Positions 1 to 9,450 are shown, counted from the first letter of the stretch. The stretch is DNA of 64,000 nucleotides from Mesorhizobium jarvisii (GCF_003601985.1 NZ_QZXA01000014.1:56051-120050); one strand, 5' to 3'. Numbers and translations: made by a program. Notes: generated by a model not told the origin, from the sequence alone.

Positions 1-36
1 AAGCATGTGTCCGCGTTGCATTAAGGGAGGGAACAA

Positions 37-837
37 GTGACTTCGACTTTCACAGTCCATGATGCCAGCGGCTATGAGAAGCTCATGGGCCGATGGAGCC
101 AGAAGCTTGCGCCGCTGTTCATAGATTTCGCGGGCATCTCGGCTGGCGAGAAGATCCTCGACGTCGGCTGCGGCACTGGCAGTCTGACATTTGCCCTGCT
201 GAAGGCGGCTGAGCTCAAGGAGATCACCGCCATCGACTATTCGCCGGTTTTCGTGGCTGAAACGATCAGGCGCAGAACAGATCCGCGGATAAAGGTTGAG
301 CAGGGCGACGCCTGCGCGCTCGCCTTTGACGATGGAGCCTTCGATCGCGCGCTGGCGCTTCTGGTGCTGCATTTTGTTACCGACGCCGGCAAGGCTGTGG
401 CCGAAATGCGCCGCGTCGTTCGGCCTGGTGGCGTCGTGGCCGCTTCTGTCTGGGATCATCTGGGAGGCATGCCGGGCATGCGCATGATGGCCGATACGGT
501 GGCGGCGCTCGGCGAAGCCGGCCGCCAGTTTCGTGCGCGCTATTGCTTCCAACCCATGATGATGCCGGGAGAGATGAGGGCGACCTTCATTGAGCAAGGG
601 CTTCTGCAGGTTAGCGAGACGCAGCTGATGATCCGGATGGATTACAGCAATTTTGACGACTATTGGTCGCCGATGGCCGCAGGCGAGGGCCCGTTCGGCA
701 AGTTCTTGTCGTCCCTCGATGCGCCGGATCGCGCGAGAGCCGAGGCGGCGGTGCGCGAAGCATATCAGGCCGGCCAGCCGGACGGCCCGCGTTCCTTTGC
801 AAATGTCGCCTGGGCTTGCCGAGGGATCGCGCCCTGA
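37..837 (+). CDS. Class I SAM-dependent methyltransferase
   Basis: A 266-residue cytosolic methyltransferase of the UbiE/Methyltransf_11 type. The SAM-binding motif I ILDVGCGTG is at residues 40-48, followed by an acidic strand end (AIDYS) and a motif-IV-like stretch (FDRALALLVLHF) near residues 102-113. The GTG start is chosen because a strong purine-rich ribosome site (AAGGGAGGGAAC) lies directly upstream; the first residues (HDASGYEKLMGRWS) are typical of the family's N-terminus. The acceptor substrate cannot be read from the sequence. It stands alone, with about 970 bp of non-coding DNA after it. Confidence 0.85.
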   Translation: MTSTFTVHDASGYEKLMGRWSQKLAPLFIDFAGISAGEKILDVGCGTGSLTFALLKAAELKEITAIDYSPVFVAETIRRRTDPRIKVEQGDACALAFDDGAFDRALALLVLHFVTDAGKAVAEMRRVVRPGGVVAASVWDHLGGMPGMRMMADTVAALGEAGRQFRARYCFQPMMMPGEMRATFIEQGLLQVSETQLMIRMDYSNFDDYWSPMAAGEGPFGKFLSSLDAPDRARAEAAVREAYQAGQPDGPRSFANVAWACRGIAP

Positions 838-1490
838 GAGCCCCAAGGAGCCGGTCTCATTCTGGCCGGAAGGGGTGACAGCCTTTGGCCGAGGAAGGCG
901 CTAGGAAGACTGGCGCGAAATTTCCTGGTCGGCATCCCGCGAGGCGCGTACTTCCGAGCCCTTTGGCGTTTCTGGCTCGGGCCGCTGCGGGTGCGCACCG
1001 GCCTCCAGCCCATGCGAATAAATCTGCGTCACAGGGAAGCGGCCGCACTTGCGCGATAGGACGTGCATCCGACCAGTTCACGTCCGCCGAGGCTGGCAGG
1101 TCTGTCGGCGACGCGGTCCCATACGGTCCACTGCAGGTTGGCCTCTTTCTGGCAAAAGAAGCGAGAATTGGGATTATCCGTTTTACTGATAAGGGGGTCC
1201 GGGATTTCTTCACCACTAAGTCACCCAAGAAAATGGTGCTGAGCTTGGGATGAAATAGTGTATGCGAAATCATCGCCTTGACCGGGATCAAAAGATTCTG
1301 GCGTCCAATTTAGAACCAACACACTCAAGGCGACACAAAGGAGGCGCCAACACGCCTCACGTTGCGAAATCAGGCCGCCTGTTGCTACCGGGTTACAGCG
1401 CCGATTGAGCTTTTAAGCTACGGATGGCCGCAGCGCTGAGTTTTCTGGATTTCTGGCGGGGGCCATCCCGGGAAGCCGCGTAGTACGAGG
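838..1490. other. Gap without a recognisable gene
   Basis: No open frame here shows a recognisable domain or a credible start on either strand. The last 150 bases, just before the strong hairpin at 1491-1524, could belong to a small RNA or a decayed gene end. The stretch 1525-1804 after the hairpin also holds nothing I recognise. Confidence 0.5.
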
Positions 1491-1524
1491 AAAAAAGCCC
1501 GTCGGCTTCGGTCGGCGGGTTTTT
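1491..1524. terminator. Bidirectional Rho-independent terminator
   Basis: A 9-bp stem (1498-1506 with 1511-1519, two G-U pairs) closed by a TTCG tetraloop. It is preceded by six A and followed by five T, so it can stop transcription from either side. No gene ends close by on the plus strand, and the nearest minus gene (DUF2062) ends to the right of it at 1805. Confidence 0.8.
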
Positions 1525-1804
1525 CTTTGCTGCTTTGTCCGAATGGGGGGGAAACGGCCAGTCCGCTATCGGGGCGAGCACGGCGGATAGCTGCCATTCG
1601 GCAGACGGGGCGTTCATCAATAAAAGTGCGGCGAGGAACCCATGACGGAGGCTCCAGATATCCGGGCCGCCAGTTGTAGGGACGCGCTTATAGCGGCGAT
1701 ATTGCCGACGAGCGGACGCATTTCTACGGCTGCCCTTCCGTAATTCACCCTCCAGAACGGCGATGTCGAGTTGACAGAGGGGGCGATAACACGATGTCTT
1801 CCTG

Positions 1805-2362
1805 CTACTGGAGCAGGCTCCCCTTTTCGGCCAGTCGCTTGCGCCTTTGTTCGCGGAAAACTGTCATGCCATAGCGGGTGATGCCATAGAACAACAGGCC
1901 AAAAATCAGCCCGAGTGGCACCGCACCGCACAGCATGGGCTTTAAGACCGGTGCCCACAGTTGCGAAATTGAAAGGGTCTGCAACATCTCACTCAGATGG
2001 GCTGGCCGTTCGTGACTTTGCATGTGGCCGTGCAACATGATCTTGCCGGTCTCCCAAGTCGCTCCCACAACAAACGGGAGGGTCAGCGGATTGCCAAAGA
2101 CAAATGTTCCTAGCCCTGCCGCCACCATGTTTCCTGAAATCAGCCAGCACACGATGGCGGCAATGGCGAAATGGGACCCTAGTGGAAAGAAAGACGCGAA
2201 AACCCCAGCCGCCACCCCCGCCGCGACGGCCGTTGGAGTGGCGTTCAGACGGAGGATACGCTTTGAAACATACTGAAACGATCGCGAGAAGGAGCGGCGC
2301 GGCCACATATAAATGCGCAATCGCTCGAATAGACCATCAGGATTTCGGCGTCTAAAGAGCAC
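1805..2362 (-). CDS. DUF2062 membrane protein
   Basis: A 185-residue inner-membrane protein of the DUF2062 family. The conserved core reads LRLNATPTAVAAGVAAGVFA, then SFFPLGSHFAIA, with further hydrophobic segments and a basic C-terminal tail. I place the start at GTG 2362 (VLFRRRN), the usual family N-terminus, not at the upstream ATG (2455), because an EcfG-type promoter lies at 2416-2440 and the first 31 codons of the longer frame would fall before or inside it. Function is unknown; the promoter suggests general-stress control. Confidence 0.8.
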   Translation of the reverse strand: MLFRRRNPDGLFERLRIYMWPRRSFSRSFQYVSKRILRLNATPTAVAAGVAAGVFASFFPLGSHFAIAAIVCWLISGNMVAAGLGTFVFGNPLTLPFVVGATWETGKIMLHGHMQSHERPAHLSEMLQTLSISQLWAPVLKPMLCGAVPLGLIFGLLFYGITRYGMTVFREQRRKRLAEKGSLLQ

Positions 2363-2415
2363 TCTCTTGCCCACTTGAAACGCGGTCGGTTGAACGGATG
2401 GACCTCGTCTCTGAA

Positions 2416-2440
2416 AACGTAGCCTGTGCTGCTTTGTTCC
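2416..2440 (-). promoter_or_regulatory. EcfG-type stress promoter for the DUF2062 gene
   Basis: On the minus strand GGAAC (2436-2440), a 16-base spacer and CGTT (2416-2419), a full match to the alphaproteobacterial EcfG consensus. Transcription would start about 45 bases before GTG 2362. Confidence 0.7.
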
Positions 2441-2653
2441 GAATTTGCTGATCAACCGGGTGTCCGAAAGCGCAGCGGATAGTCGGGCAACAGTTGGAAA
2501 AACCCAGGCTGAGAACGCGCGGCATAGTTTTGTACCGCGTTGAATGGGTAGAGCGTCTGGTTATCGGCATTTTGCCAATCCGCCCCTACGTCGGGCGCCC
2601 CTCTTTTCGGCTCCCGCGCAATGCGCCACGGGCCGCCGGGCTTCTGGCACTTT

Positions 2654-3058
2654 TCACCTCAACATCGCCCAGGACCAGTACGCACCAATTACCATTTGCA
2701 CTGTGAACGCAGTGAACCTGAGACTGACCGCGACCTGGCTCGTGGAGACGAGGTGAATTATCGACTGAACTATTCGCGCGGCTAATAGTGTAGAAGCCAG
2801 CGGATCCGTCACATCGGTCTTTGAAATAAGGATCGCGACTCCGAGCAGACCTCCGAAGATTGGAAGCCCTTCTATGCAGTTGGCGTGGGCGCGGGCCAAC
2901 CTTTGCATAAAGGGAGAAAGAGCCGCGTTATCTGGCGTAAAGCCGTTTGCTGCGACCTTCCCAGAGATCACCAGATATGTACGGATCACTTCCATCACGA
3001 TCAGCAGTCCCAGTGCCCACGAGATGAATCCAGTCAATGCAAACGCAGTCGCCGACAT
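2654..3058 (-). CDS. MAPEG family membrane protein
   Basis: A 134-residue protein with four hydrophobic segments and the MAPEG-type stretch ARAHANCIEGLPIFGGLLGV in the middle. MAPEG proteins are small membrane enzymes related to microsomal glutathione transferases; in bacteria most have no known substrate. The ATG start at 3058 has only a weak upstream purine run. It is separated from the ABC transporter genes by about 100 bases and is probably its own unit. Confidence 0.8.
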   Translation of the reverse strand: MSATAFALTGFISWALGLLIVMEVIRTYLVISGKVAANGFTPDNAALSPFMQRLARAHANCIEGLPIFGGLLGVAILISKTDVTDPLASTLLAARIVQSIIHLVSTSQVAVSLRFTAFTVQMVIGAYWSWAMLR

Positions 3059-3159
3059 ATGCCGTCCCCGTCGCTAGCAGTCTCGGTCGTCGTAACCAAT
3101 CACCTAGTCTACCGCTAAGTTTCCAGGAACTCGACCGGAAAAGCAGCCTTTGCTGGAGG

Positions 3160-3903
3160 CTAATGCTTCAAAATCTGGCTGAGGAACAGCTTGGTTCGGT
3201 CGTGACGCGGGCGGCTGAAAAACGCGTCGGGCGTGCCCTCCTCGACGATCTGACCGGCGTCCATGAAGATAACGCGGTCGGCTACCGCCCGTGCGAACCC
3301 CATTTCGTGCGTCACGCACACCATGGTCATGCCGTCGCGGGCCAACCCGGTCATCGTCTCCAGCACCTCCGAAACCATTTCCGGGTCGAGCGCGGATGTA
3401 GGTTCGTCGAACAGCATGACAGCCGGCTCCATGCACAGGCTGCGGGCAATCGCCACACGCTGCTGCTGGCCTCCGGACAACTGGATGGGGAACTTGTTGG
3501 CCTGCTCGGGAATGCGGACCCGCTCGAGGAACTTAAGCGCGGTCTTGCGCGCCTCCCTTTCCGGCACGCCCTTCACCCACATCGGGCCGGCCATGCAGTT
3601 CATCAGTACCGTCATGTGCGGAAACAGGTTGAAGTGCTGGAACACCATGCCGACGTTGGAGCGCACGTCGGCGACATTGCCCATCTTCCCATGCAGAGCG
3701 ACGCCGTTGACGGTGATCTCGCCCTCCTGATGCGCCTCCAGGCGATTGAAACAGCGGATGAGCGTCGATTTGCCGGAACCCGAAGGGCCGCAGATAACGA
3801 TCCGCTCGCCCTTATGAACCGTCAGGTTGATTTCCTTCAGGACGTGAAAGGTGCCGTACCACTTCGACACGTTGCGCGCTTCGATGATGGCGGGAGCGCT
3901 CAT
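3160..3903 (-). CDS. Amino-acid ABC transporter ATP-binding protein
   Basis: A 247-residue ATPase of the polar amino acid (GlnQ/HisP) family. The Walker A motif GPSGSGKST is at residues 39-47, the signature LSGGQQQR at 142-149 and Walker B VMLFDEPTSALD near 162-173, followed by the switch histidine in CVTHEMGFA. Its ATG overlaps the stop of the permease gene by four bases (ATGA), so the two are translationally coupled. It is the last gene of the binding protein-permease-ATPase operon and energises uptake at the inner membrane. An in-frame ATG further upstream (4209) runs through the permease gene and is not used. Confidence 0.93.
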   Translation of the reverse strand: MSAPAIIEARNVSKWYGTFHVLKEINLTVHKGERIVICGPSGSGKSTLIRCFNRLEAHQEGEITVNGVALHGKMGNVADVRSNVGMVFQHFNLFPHMTVLMNCMAGPMWVKGVPEREARKTALKFLERVRIPEQANKFPIQLSGGQQQRVAIARSLCMEPAVMLFDEPTSALDPEMVSEVLETMTGLARDGMTMVCVTHEMGFARAVADRVIFMDAGQIVEEGTPDAFFSRPRHDRTKLFLSQILKH

Positions 3904-4874
3904 CGGACCTTGCTCCTGTGGTAATGTCGCTCGATCCGCGCCTGGATCAGTTCGAGGCAGATCGACAGCATCCAGTAGATCATGGCTGCGGAAATCAGCA
4001 TCTCCATGTGCTGGAAGGTCTTCTGGCCGAGGGTGCGCGCCAGGAACATCAGTTCCCACACGCCGATGACAGAGACCAGCGAGGAGTCCTTCAGCATTGA
4101 GATGAATTGGTTGCCCGTCGGCGGAATGATGACCGGCAGCGCCTGCGGCAGGATGATGCGGCGCATGGTCAATGCGAAGCCGAAGCCCATGGAGCGCGAC
4201 GCCTCCCATTGGCCGCGATCGATGCTCTGGATGCCGGAGCGGAAGATCTCGGTCATGTAGGCGCCGTAGCAGAGCGAAAGCGCAAGGATGCCGGCGGGCA
4301 CCGCATTGATGACGAAGCCGAGTTGCGGCAGGCCGAGATAGATCAGGTAGACCTGCATGAGTAGCGGAAGGCCGCGGAAGAAGGAGGTGTAGAAACTGGC
4401 GATGGCGTAGGCGAAGCCATTGCTGGAAAGCTTGGCGACCGCGCCGGCCACCGCAATGACTGAAGCGATGACGATGGAAATCGCCGAGACATAGAGCGTG
4501 GTGACAACGCCCTGACTTATCAGAAACGGCAGCTTCTCCCTGATGAAGGGCAGGCTGAGGTGGAACGTCTCGAAGAAGGCAATGAACAGCAGCAGCAGTT
4601 CGAGCCAGACGATGCCGATCTGGACCTTGAGCGGCGCGAAACCAATCAGCACGACGTTGAGCGTGAAGATCACCGCTATGGCGAAGCCGATAGCAAAGCG
4701 CCCGTAGAGGCCGCTCGTCGACGGCTCTCCGATCACCGGACGCATGAGTTCGGCGAAGCTGGTGCTCGACATGTTGAAAGCCATGAAGAGAAGCAGGACG
4801 GCGCCGAACATCGTCGCCACGAACCAGGGTTTATGGACGAGGATTTCGGCTTCGACGGTATCGGGATAGAGCAT
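3900..4874 (-). CDS. Amino-acid ABC transporter permease with N-terminal extension
   Basis: A 324-residue permease. The C-terminal 210 residues are the usual polar-amino-acid permease domain, with the ATPase-docking EAA loop in QWEASRSMGFGFALTMRRII and a last segment around PVIIPPTGNQFISMLKDSSL. The N-terminal 110 residues add about three hydrophobic segments absent from the short HisM/GlnP type, so this looks like the long single-permease version. The ATG at 4874 (MLYPDTVEAE) is preferred over one at 4964, which would lie inside the preceding hairpin and binding-protein gene. No second permease gene is present, so the channel may be a homodimer. Confidence 0.88.
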   Translation of the reverse strand: MLYPDTVEAEILVHKPWFVATMFGAVLLLFMAFNMSSTSFAELMRPVIGEPSTSGLYGRFAIGFAIAVIFTLNVVLIGFAPLKVQIGIVWLELLLLFIAFFETFHLSLPFIREKLPFLISQGVVTTLYVSAISIVIASVIAVAGAVAKLSSNGFAYAIASFYTSFFRGLPLLMQVYLIYLGLPQLGFVINAVPAGILALSLCYGAYMTEIFRSGIQSIDRGQWEASRSMGFGFALTMRRIILPQALPVIIPPTGNQFISMLKDSSLVSVIGVWELMFLARTLGQKTFQHMEMLISAAMIYWMLSICLELIQARIERHYHRSKVR

Positions 4875-4893
4875 ATTTGAGCACCGGCTGTTC

Positions 4894-4919
4894 GGCGGCC
4901 TGCCCAGGGGAAGGCCGCC
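4894..4919 (-). promoter_or_regulatory. Intercistronic hairpin between binding protein and permease
   Basis: A perfect 8-bp inverted repeat (4894-4901 with 4912-4919) with a 10-base loop, 12 bases after the binding-protein stop. It has no T-tract. In ABC operons such hairpins often protect the binding-protein message, giving more binding protein than permease; that role is inferred. Confidence 0.5.
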
Positions 4920-4930
4920 TTTGAAGGGAG

Positions 4931-5764
4931 CTAGTTGGTCTTGGAATAATCCTGGCCGTACCATTTTTCGGAAAGCTTGCTCAGCGTGCCGTCAGCTTTC
5001 ATCGCCTTCACGGCGTCGGCGATCTTGGCCGACAGTTCCGGGTCGCCGCGCTCGATGGCGATTGCCAGCGGCTCGTGGAACACCGGATCGCCGACCTGCT
5101 TGATCGGGTAGCCGGCCTTCTCGGCGTCGAGGATCGACGGCAACGAAGAGACCACCGCGTCCAGGCGCACGCCGTCGCCGAGGCGAAGGTCGTCGAAGGC
5201 GGTCGTCGAATTCTCGTAGGAGTGGACCTCCTTCGGATTGAGCTTGTACTCGAAGGGCGGCGCGCCGGCGGCGTCGAGCGTCAGATCCTTCTTGGCATAG
5301 GCCTCGAAGGTGGAGGTGCTGGTGGCGCCGACCACCTTGCCGTCGAGGTCGGCCAAAGTCTTCGCCTTGCTGTCCTTGTGCACGGCAACGGCCGCCGGTG
5401 TGTAGTAGTAGACCGCCGGAAAATCGAAGATCTCGGCGCGCTTCTTGGTCGGCGTCATCGAGCCGGCATGCATGTCCCAGCGCCCCGCCCAATTGCCGGC
5501 GGTGATGATGTCCCAGCCGGGCGTGACGAACTCGACCTTGACGCCGAGGTGCTTGCCGATTGCCTTGGCGACGTCGACGTCGAAACCGTCTAGCTCGTTG
5601 CTGGCATTCACGAAGGACTGCGGCGCCCAGTTGGCGTCGGTTGCCACTTTGAGCGTGCCGGCTGCCATCACACGGTCTAGCACCGCGCCTGCATGGGCAG
5701 GATATGCGCCAAGCGCAAGCGCCACCGCGGCTATCGTCAGCTGTCGTCTGGTCCAGATTGTCAT
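4931..5764 (-). CDS. Amino-acid ABC transporter substrate-binding protein
   Basis: A 277-residue periplasmic binding protein of the SBP_bac_3 family. It starts with a signal peptide (MTIWTRRQLTIAAVALALG, cleavage near AHA-GAV), then the domain start LKVATDANWAPQSF and the typical FDVDVAKAIGKHLG and MTPTKKRAEIFDFP stretches. ATG 5764 is chosen because AAGGGGAA precedes it at good distance; the ATG nine codons upstream lacks this. It is the first gene of the transport operon. The ligand is unknown; the motifs fit an amino acid or similar zwitterion. Confidence 0.92.
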   Translation of the reverse strand: MTIWTRRQLTIAAVALALGAYPAHAGAVLDRVMAAGTLKVATDANWAPQSFVNASNELDGFDVDVAKAIGKHLGVKVEFVTPGWDIITAGNWAGRWDMHAGSMTPTKKRAEIFDFPAVYYYTPAAVAVHKDSKAKTLADLDGKVVGATSTSTFEAYAKKDLTLDAAGAPPFEYKLNPKEVHSYENSTTAFDDLRLGDGVRLDAVVSSLPSILDAEKAGYPIKQVGDPVFHEPLAIAIERGDPELSAKIADAVKAMKADGTLSKLSEKWYGQDYSKTN

Positions 5765-6004
5765 ATGCGTATTCCCCTTGTTGTTGTTCATTCACTTGCC
5801 CTCATGGCCGTTCAGCCGGTCATGATCTCGCAATCCCTTGCCGACGAGGTCGGCATCCTCCGGACGGCTCGCGGATTTAGCGATGCCCGAGCCGGTCCGG
5901 TCTTCCGCTGCCGTGGAGGATGTTTGCAGCCGTCATTCCCTCGCTCACGGGGAAAGCTTTGGCCTGTTGCCGGCGAGATGCCCTCACCTGCTCCGCGAAG
6001 ACCG

Positions 6005-6838
6005 CTATCCATGCGCGACCGCCCCTCTCGCGCGACCAGCGCCCAGCAGGAAGTCGGCCATCGTGTCCGCGACGAGAGCCGGCGCCTCGATCAGGATGGA
6101 ATGGCGGAGCCCAGGCAGGATGGCGAGTTCGGAGCCCTGCACCTGTTCGTGCATCAGACGTGCCATGCGCGGGCTGGAACCCTGGTCGTCCTCGCCGGTC
6201 ACGATCAGTGTCGGGCAAGTGATGCGGTCGAGGATGCCGCCGAAATCGGTTTCGGCGAGAACTCTGTAGGCGGCGGCGTAGCAATCGCGGTCATTCTCGG
6301 CGTCACGCCGGCGCAGCTCCGCGACAATCTCCGGGTTGTTGTCCTGAAACTCCTCGGTCAGCCAACGCGACAGCGACGCGGCGTGATGCGCCGGGGCATC
6401 GCTGGCCATCAGCGCCGCCAGCCGACCGCGCACCGCGTTGCGTTCCTCGGGCGTGCGGCCGGCAACCGTCGACAGCAGCACCAGTTTTTGCAGGCGCTCG
6501 GCATGCGTCAGCGCAAGACGCTGTGCGATCAAACCGCCCAGCGAAAACCCTGCCAGATGGAAGGTGGCAAGCCCGATATGATCGGCCAGCGCCAGCGTCT
6601 CCTTGACGAAATCGTCGATCTCGTAGCGGCCTTTGACCCGGCTGGAGCGGCCATGGCCACGCAGGTCGAAGGTGAGGACCGCGAAACGATCCTTCAGCCG
6701 CCCGGCCACGCCACTCCAGGCTTCGAGATAGGAGCCGACGCCATGAATGCAGACCAGCGGCACGTCGCCCTTGCCCTCGAGGCGCCAGTTGATCAGCACG
6801 CCTTCGACATCGAGATGGCCGGAGCACGCCATGGTCAC
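6005..6838 (-). CDS. Alpha/beta hydrolase
   Basis: A 277-residue alpha/beta-fold hydrolase. The oxyanion-hole HG is in VCIHGVGSYLEAW, the nucleophile elbow GFSLGG puts the serine at residue 99, a candidate acid is in VTGEDDQGSS and the histidine is in GLRHSIL near the C-terminus. Its first codon (GTG 6838) overlaps the stop of the LLM oxidoreductase gene by four bases; ATG 6832 is an alternative start. Enol-lactonase and RutD-like hydrolases look similar. By context it may cleave or hydrolyse the product of the upstream monooxygenase. Confidence 0.88.
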   Translation of the reverse strand: MTMACSGHLDVEGVLINWRLEGKGDVPLVCIHGVGSYLEAWSGVAGRLKDRFAVLTFDLRGHGRSSRVKGRYEIDDFVKETLALADHIGLATFHLAGFSLGGLIAQRLALTHAERLQKLVLLSTVAGRTPEERNAVRGRLAALMASDAPAHHAASLSRWLTEEFQDNNPEIVAELRRRDAENDRDCYAAAYRVLAETDFGGILDRITCPTLIVTGEDDQGSSPRMARLMHEQVQGSELAILPGLRHSILIEAPALVADTMADFLLGAGRARGAVAHG

Positions 6839-7911
6839 GCCCTCGCCGCCTGGCGCGCCTTGTCACGCTCGCGCGCGGCGAAGACCGGCATCACCTCGTC
6901 GACCCACAGCTTGATCGTCTTCTTCTGCAGCTCGAACGGCAGGTTGAAGGTAAGGCCGAGGCAGTACTGGTCGACGCCCGCCGCTTCATAGTCGAGCAGC
7001 TTCTCGATCACTTCGTCCGGCGTGCCGAACATCAGGTTGCGGCGGATGTTTTCCGGATCGTAGTTGTCCTTGCCCTTGACGCTCTCGTAGGGGACGGCTT
7101 CGGGAAAGCCGTTCTGCACGGTGCCGATGTTCTGGAATAAGTTCTCGAAGGCGCGGCCATAGTCGATGGCATGACCGACGGCGATCTCCCAGTCCTGCGC
7201 CCGTTCGTAGACGCAGGTGCGCCGCTGCATCATCAGGCGCGGGCGCGGGACCTCGGGATGATCGGCGACGGCCTTGCGGAACTTCTCGCCAAGCGCAGCG
7301 ATCTCGGCCGCCGGCGCCGACAAGGGCGTCGACAGGATCGACGCGCCGATGCTCACTGCCCAGTCGAAAGTGCCCGGGTCTCGCGCGGCCACCCAGATCG
7401 GCGGATGCGGCCTCTGCAGCGGCTTCGGCACGCCGGCTGCCAAAGGGAACTTCCAGTAATGGCCGTCATGGGCATAGTCTTCCGCCCAGAGCTTCTTAAC
7501 CGCCGGAACCAGCTCCTTCAGATAGGCGACGCCCTCCTGCTGGGGCATGCCGCCGGCCATGCGGTCGAACTCGTATTGGTACGAGCCCCGCGCGATGCCG
7601 AACTCCAGACGTCCGCCGGTCAGGTGATCGCAAAGCGCTGCCTCGCCGGCCAACCGGATCGGGCTCCAATAGGGCGCGACCAGTGTCGAGGTGCCGAGCC
7701 TTATTTGCTCGGTATGCTGGGCAAGCCAAGTCAGCGTCATCAATGGATTTGGCGAGATCGTGCATTCGATCGTGTGGTGTTCGGCCGTCCACAACGTCTC
7801 GAAGCCGCCCTCGTCGGCCATGCGTGCCAGTTCGAGCAGATTGCTCTTCACCTTCGACATCGGGATGTCGGGCGAGAAGCGCTCCATGGTCAGCGAAACG
7901 GCGAATTTCAT
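6835..7911 (-). CDS. LLM class flavin-dependent oxidoreductase
   Basis: A 358-residue luciferase-like monooxygenase. The N-terminus (MKFAVSLTMERFSPD), the ETLWTAEHHTIECTISPNPL segment and RLGTSTLVAPYWSPIRLAGEAA are characteristic of the bacterial luciferase fold that uses reduced FMN supplied by a separate reductase. A flavin reductase gene lies upstream in the same direction, which fits a two-component monooxygenase. The start ATG has a GGGGAGA ribosome site. It is followed by, and coupled to, an alpha/beta hydrolase. The substrate is not known. Confidence 0.9.
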   Translation of the reverse strand: MKFAVSLTMERFSPDIPMSKVKSNLLELARMADEGGFETLWTAEHHTIECTISPNPLMTLTWLAQHTEQIRLGTSTLVAPYWSPIRLAGEAALCDHLTGGRLEFGIARGSYQYEFDRMAGGMPQQEGVAYLKELVPAVKKLWAEDYAHDGHYWKFPLAAGVPKPLQRPHPPIWVAARDPGTFDWAVSIGASILSTPLSAPAAEIAALGEKFRKAVADHPEVPRPRLMMQRRTCVYERAQDWEIAVGHAIDYGRAFENLFQNIGTVQNGFPEAVPYESVKGKDNYDPENIRRNLMFGTPDEVIEKLLDYEAAGVDQYCLGLTFNLPFELQKKTIKLWVDEVMPVFAARERDKARQAARA

Positions 7912-7938
7912 GTCGGTCTCCCCAGTGTGTCGGGTTGG

Positions 7939-9450
7939 TCAGCGAAGGCGGATAATGAAGGGGTCCTGCATGGCGCCGGAGTAGTCGATGACGACGTTCT
8001 TCAGGCGCGAGAACTCCTCCATGGCGTCGAAGCCGCCGCGCCGGCCGTAGCCGCTCTCCTTGAAACCGCCATTGGCGGACATGAAGGAGGAAGCGCGATA
8101 GGTGTTGATCCAGACCGTGCCTGCCTCGACATTCCTGGCAAAGCGCAGCGCGCGGTTGATGTCGCGCGTCCAGATGCCGGAGGCGAGCCCATAGCGCGTG
8201 TCGTTCGCGAGCCGGATCATCTCGTCTTCCGACGAGAACGGCATGACGCCGACGACCGGACCGAACAGCTCTTCCTGCATGAAGTCCATGCTGTTGTCGG
8301 TATCGGTCATCACGGTCGGCTCGAAATACCAGCCGCCGGCAAGCTCGGCCGCTTGCGGCCGCCTGCCGCCGGCCGCGATGCTGGCGCCCTGGCGCACACC
8401 CGAGGCGACATATCCTTCCACCTTGGCAAGCTGCGCCGACAGCGCCAGCGGACCGATGTCGGTTTCTTCCAGCGTCGGCAGCCCGACCCGCACGCGCCTC
8501 GTGCGCTCGACCAGCGCCTCGACGAAGCGATCGTAGACGCTGGCCTCGACGAAACAGCGCGAACCGGCGACGCAGGTCTGTCCCGCCGCCGCAAAGACAC
8601 CGGATACGACGCCGTTGACGGCATGGTCGATGTCGACATCACCGAAGACGACATGCGGCGACTTGCCGCCGAGTTCCATCGAGCAGGGAACGAGATTCTG
8701 CGCCGCGTTGGTGGCAATCCGCCGGCCGGTCACGGTCGACCCGGTGAAGACCAATTTGGCGATGCCCGGATGCCGGGTCAGCGGGTCGCCGGCCACAGCA
8801 CCCGTGCCGGTGACGACATTGACGACGCCGGCCGGGAAGCCGGCTTCCATGATCAGCTCGGCCAGAGCGAGTGTGGAAGCACTGGCATGCTCGGACGGCT
8901 TGACGACCACCGTGTTGCCGAGCGCCAGGCATGGCGCCAGCGTGCCGGCGAGCAGCATCAGCGGCGAGTTCCACGGCGTGATCATGCCGACGACGCCGAT
9001 CGGCTCGCGCAGGTTGAAGTTCAGCATGTCGAGCTTGTTGACTGGAATGGTGTCGCCAAGCAGCTTGTCGGCCATGCCGGCGAAATAGGTGTAGCTGTCG
9101 GGCATGGCGCGCATCTGCGCCCGCATTTCCTTGAGCAGCTTGCCATTGTCGCGTGTCTCGATCAGCGCCAGCTCATCGGCGTGCTCCATCACCAGTTCCG
9201 CCAGCCGACGCACGAGCTTGCCGCGATCGGTCTGGGTCATGCGCCGCCAGGCTGGAGCGGCGAAAGCGGCGCGCGCGGCCTCGACAGCCGCGCCGACATC
9301 CTCGGCGCCGGCCTCGGCAAACTGGTACCAGGGCTTGCCGGTGGTCGGGTCGAAGCTGTCGATATACTGCCCGCCGTTCGGCGCCACGAACGCGCCGTTG
9401 ATGAACAGGTTCTGGCGCGAGCCTTCGAGCGATGCAATCGTCGTTTTCAT
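7939..9450 (-). CDS. NAD(P)-dependent aldehyde dehydrogenase
   Basis: A 503-residue aldehyde dehydrogenase of normal length. The general-base glutamate is E259 in MELGGKSPH, the catalytic cysteine C293 in GQTCVAGSR, and the cofactor loop is FTGSTVTGRRI. The ATG follows CCAGGACA. It sits between the flavin reductase and the monooxygenase genes, so it probably oxidises an aldehyde formed in the same pathway to the acid. The aldehyde is not identified. Confidence 0.93.
   Translation of the reverse strand: MKTTIASLEGSRQNLFINGAFVAPNGGQYIDSFDPTTGKPWYQFAEAGAEDVGAAVEAARAAFAAPAWRRMTQTDRGKLVRRLAELVMEHADELALIETRDNGKLLKEMRAQMRAMPDSYTYFAGMADKLLGDTIPVNKLDMLNFNLREPIGVVGMITPWNSPLMLLAGTLAPCLALGNTVVVKPSEHASASTLALAELIMEAGFPAGVVNVVTGTGAVAGDPLTRHPGIAKLVFTGSTVTGRRIATNAAQNLVPCSMELGGKSPHVVFGDVDIDHAVNGVVSGVFAAAGQTCVAGSRCFVEASVYDRFVEALVERTRRVRVGLPTLEETDIGPLALSAQLAKVEGYVASGVRQGASIAAGGRRPQAAELAGGWYFEPTVMTDTDNSMDFMQEELFGPVVGVMPFSSEDEMIRLANDTRYGLASGIWTRDINRALRFARNVEAGTVWINTYRASSFMSANGGFKESGYGRRGGFDAMEEFSRLKNVVIDYSGAMQDPFIIRLR

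Noticed and set aside
5693..6991. A 432-codon open frame on the plus strand
   Set aside because: Antisense to the alpha/beta hydrolase and the binding-protein signal region; no domain.
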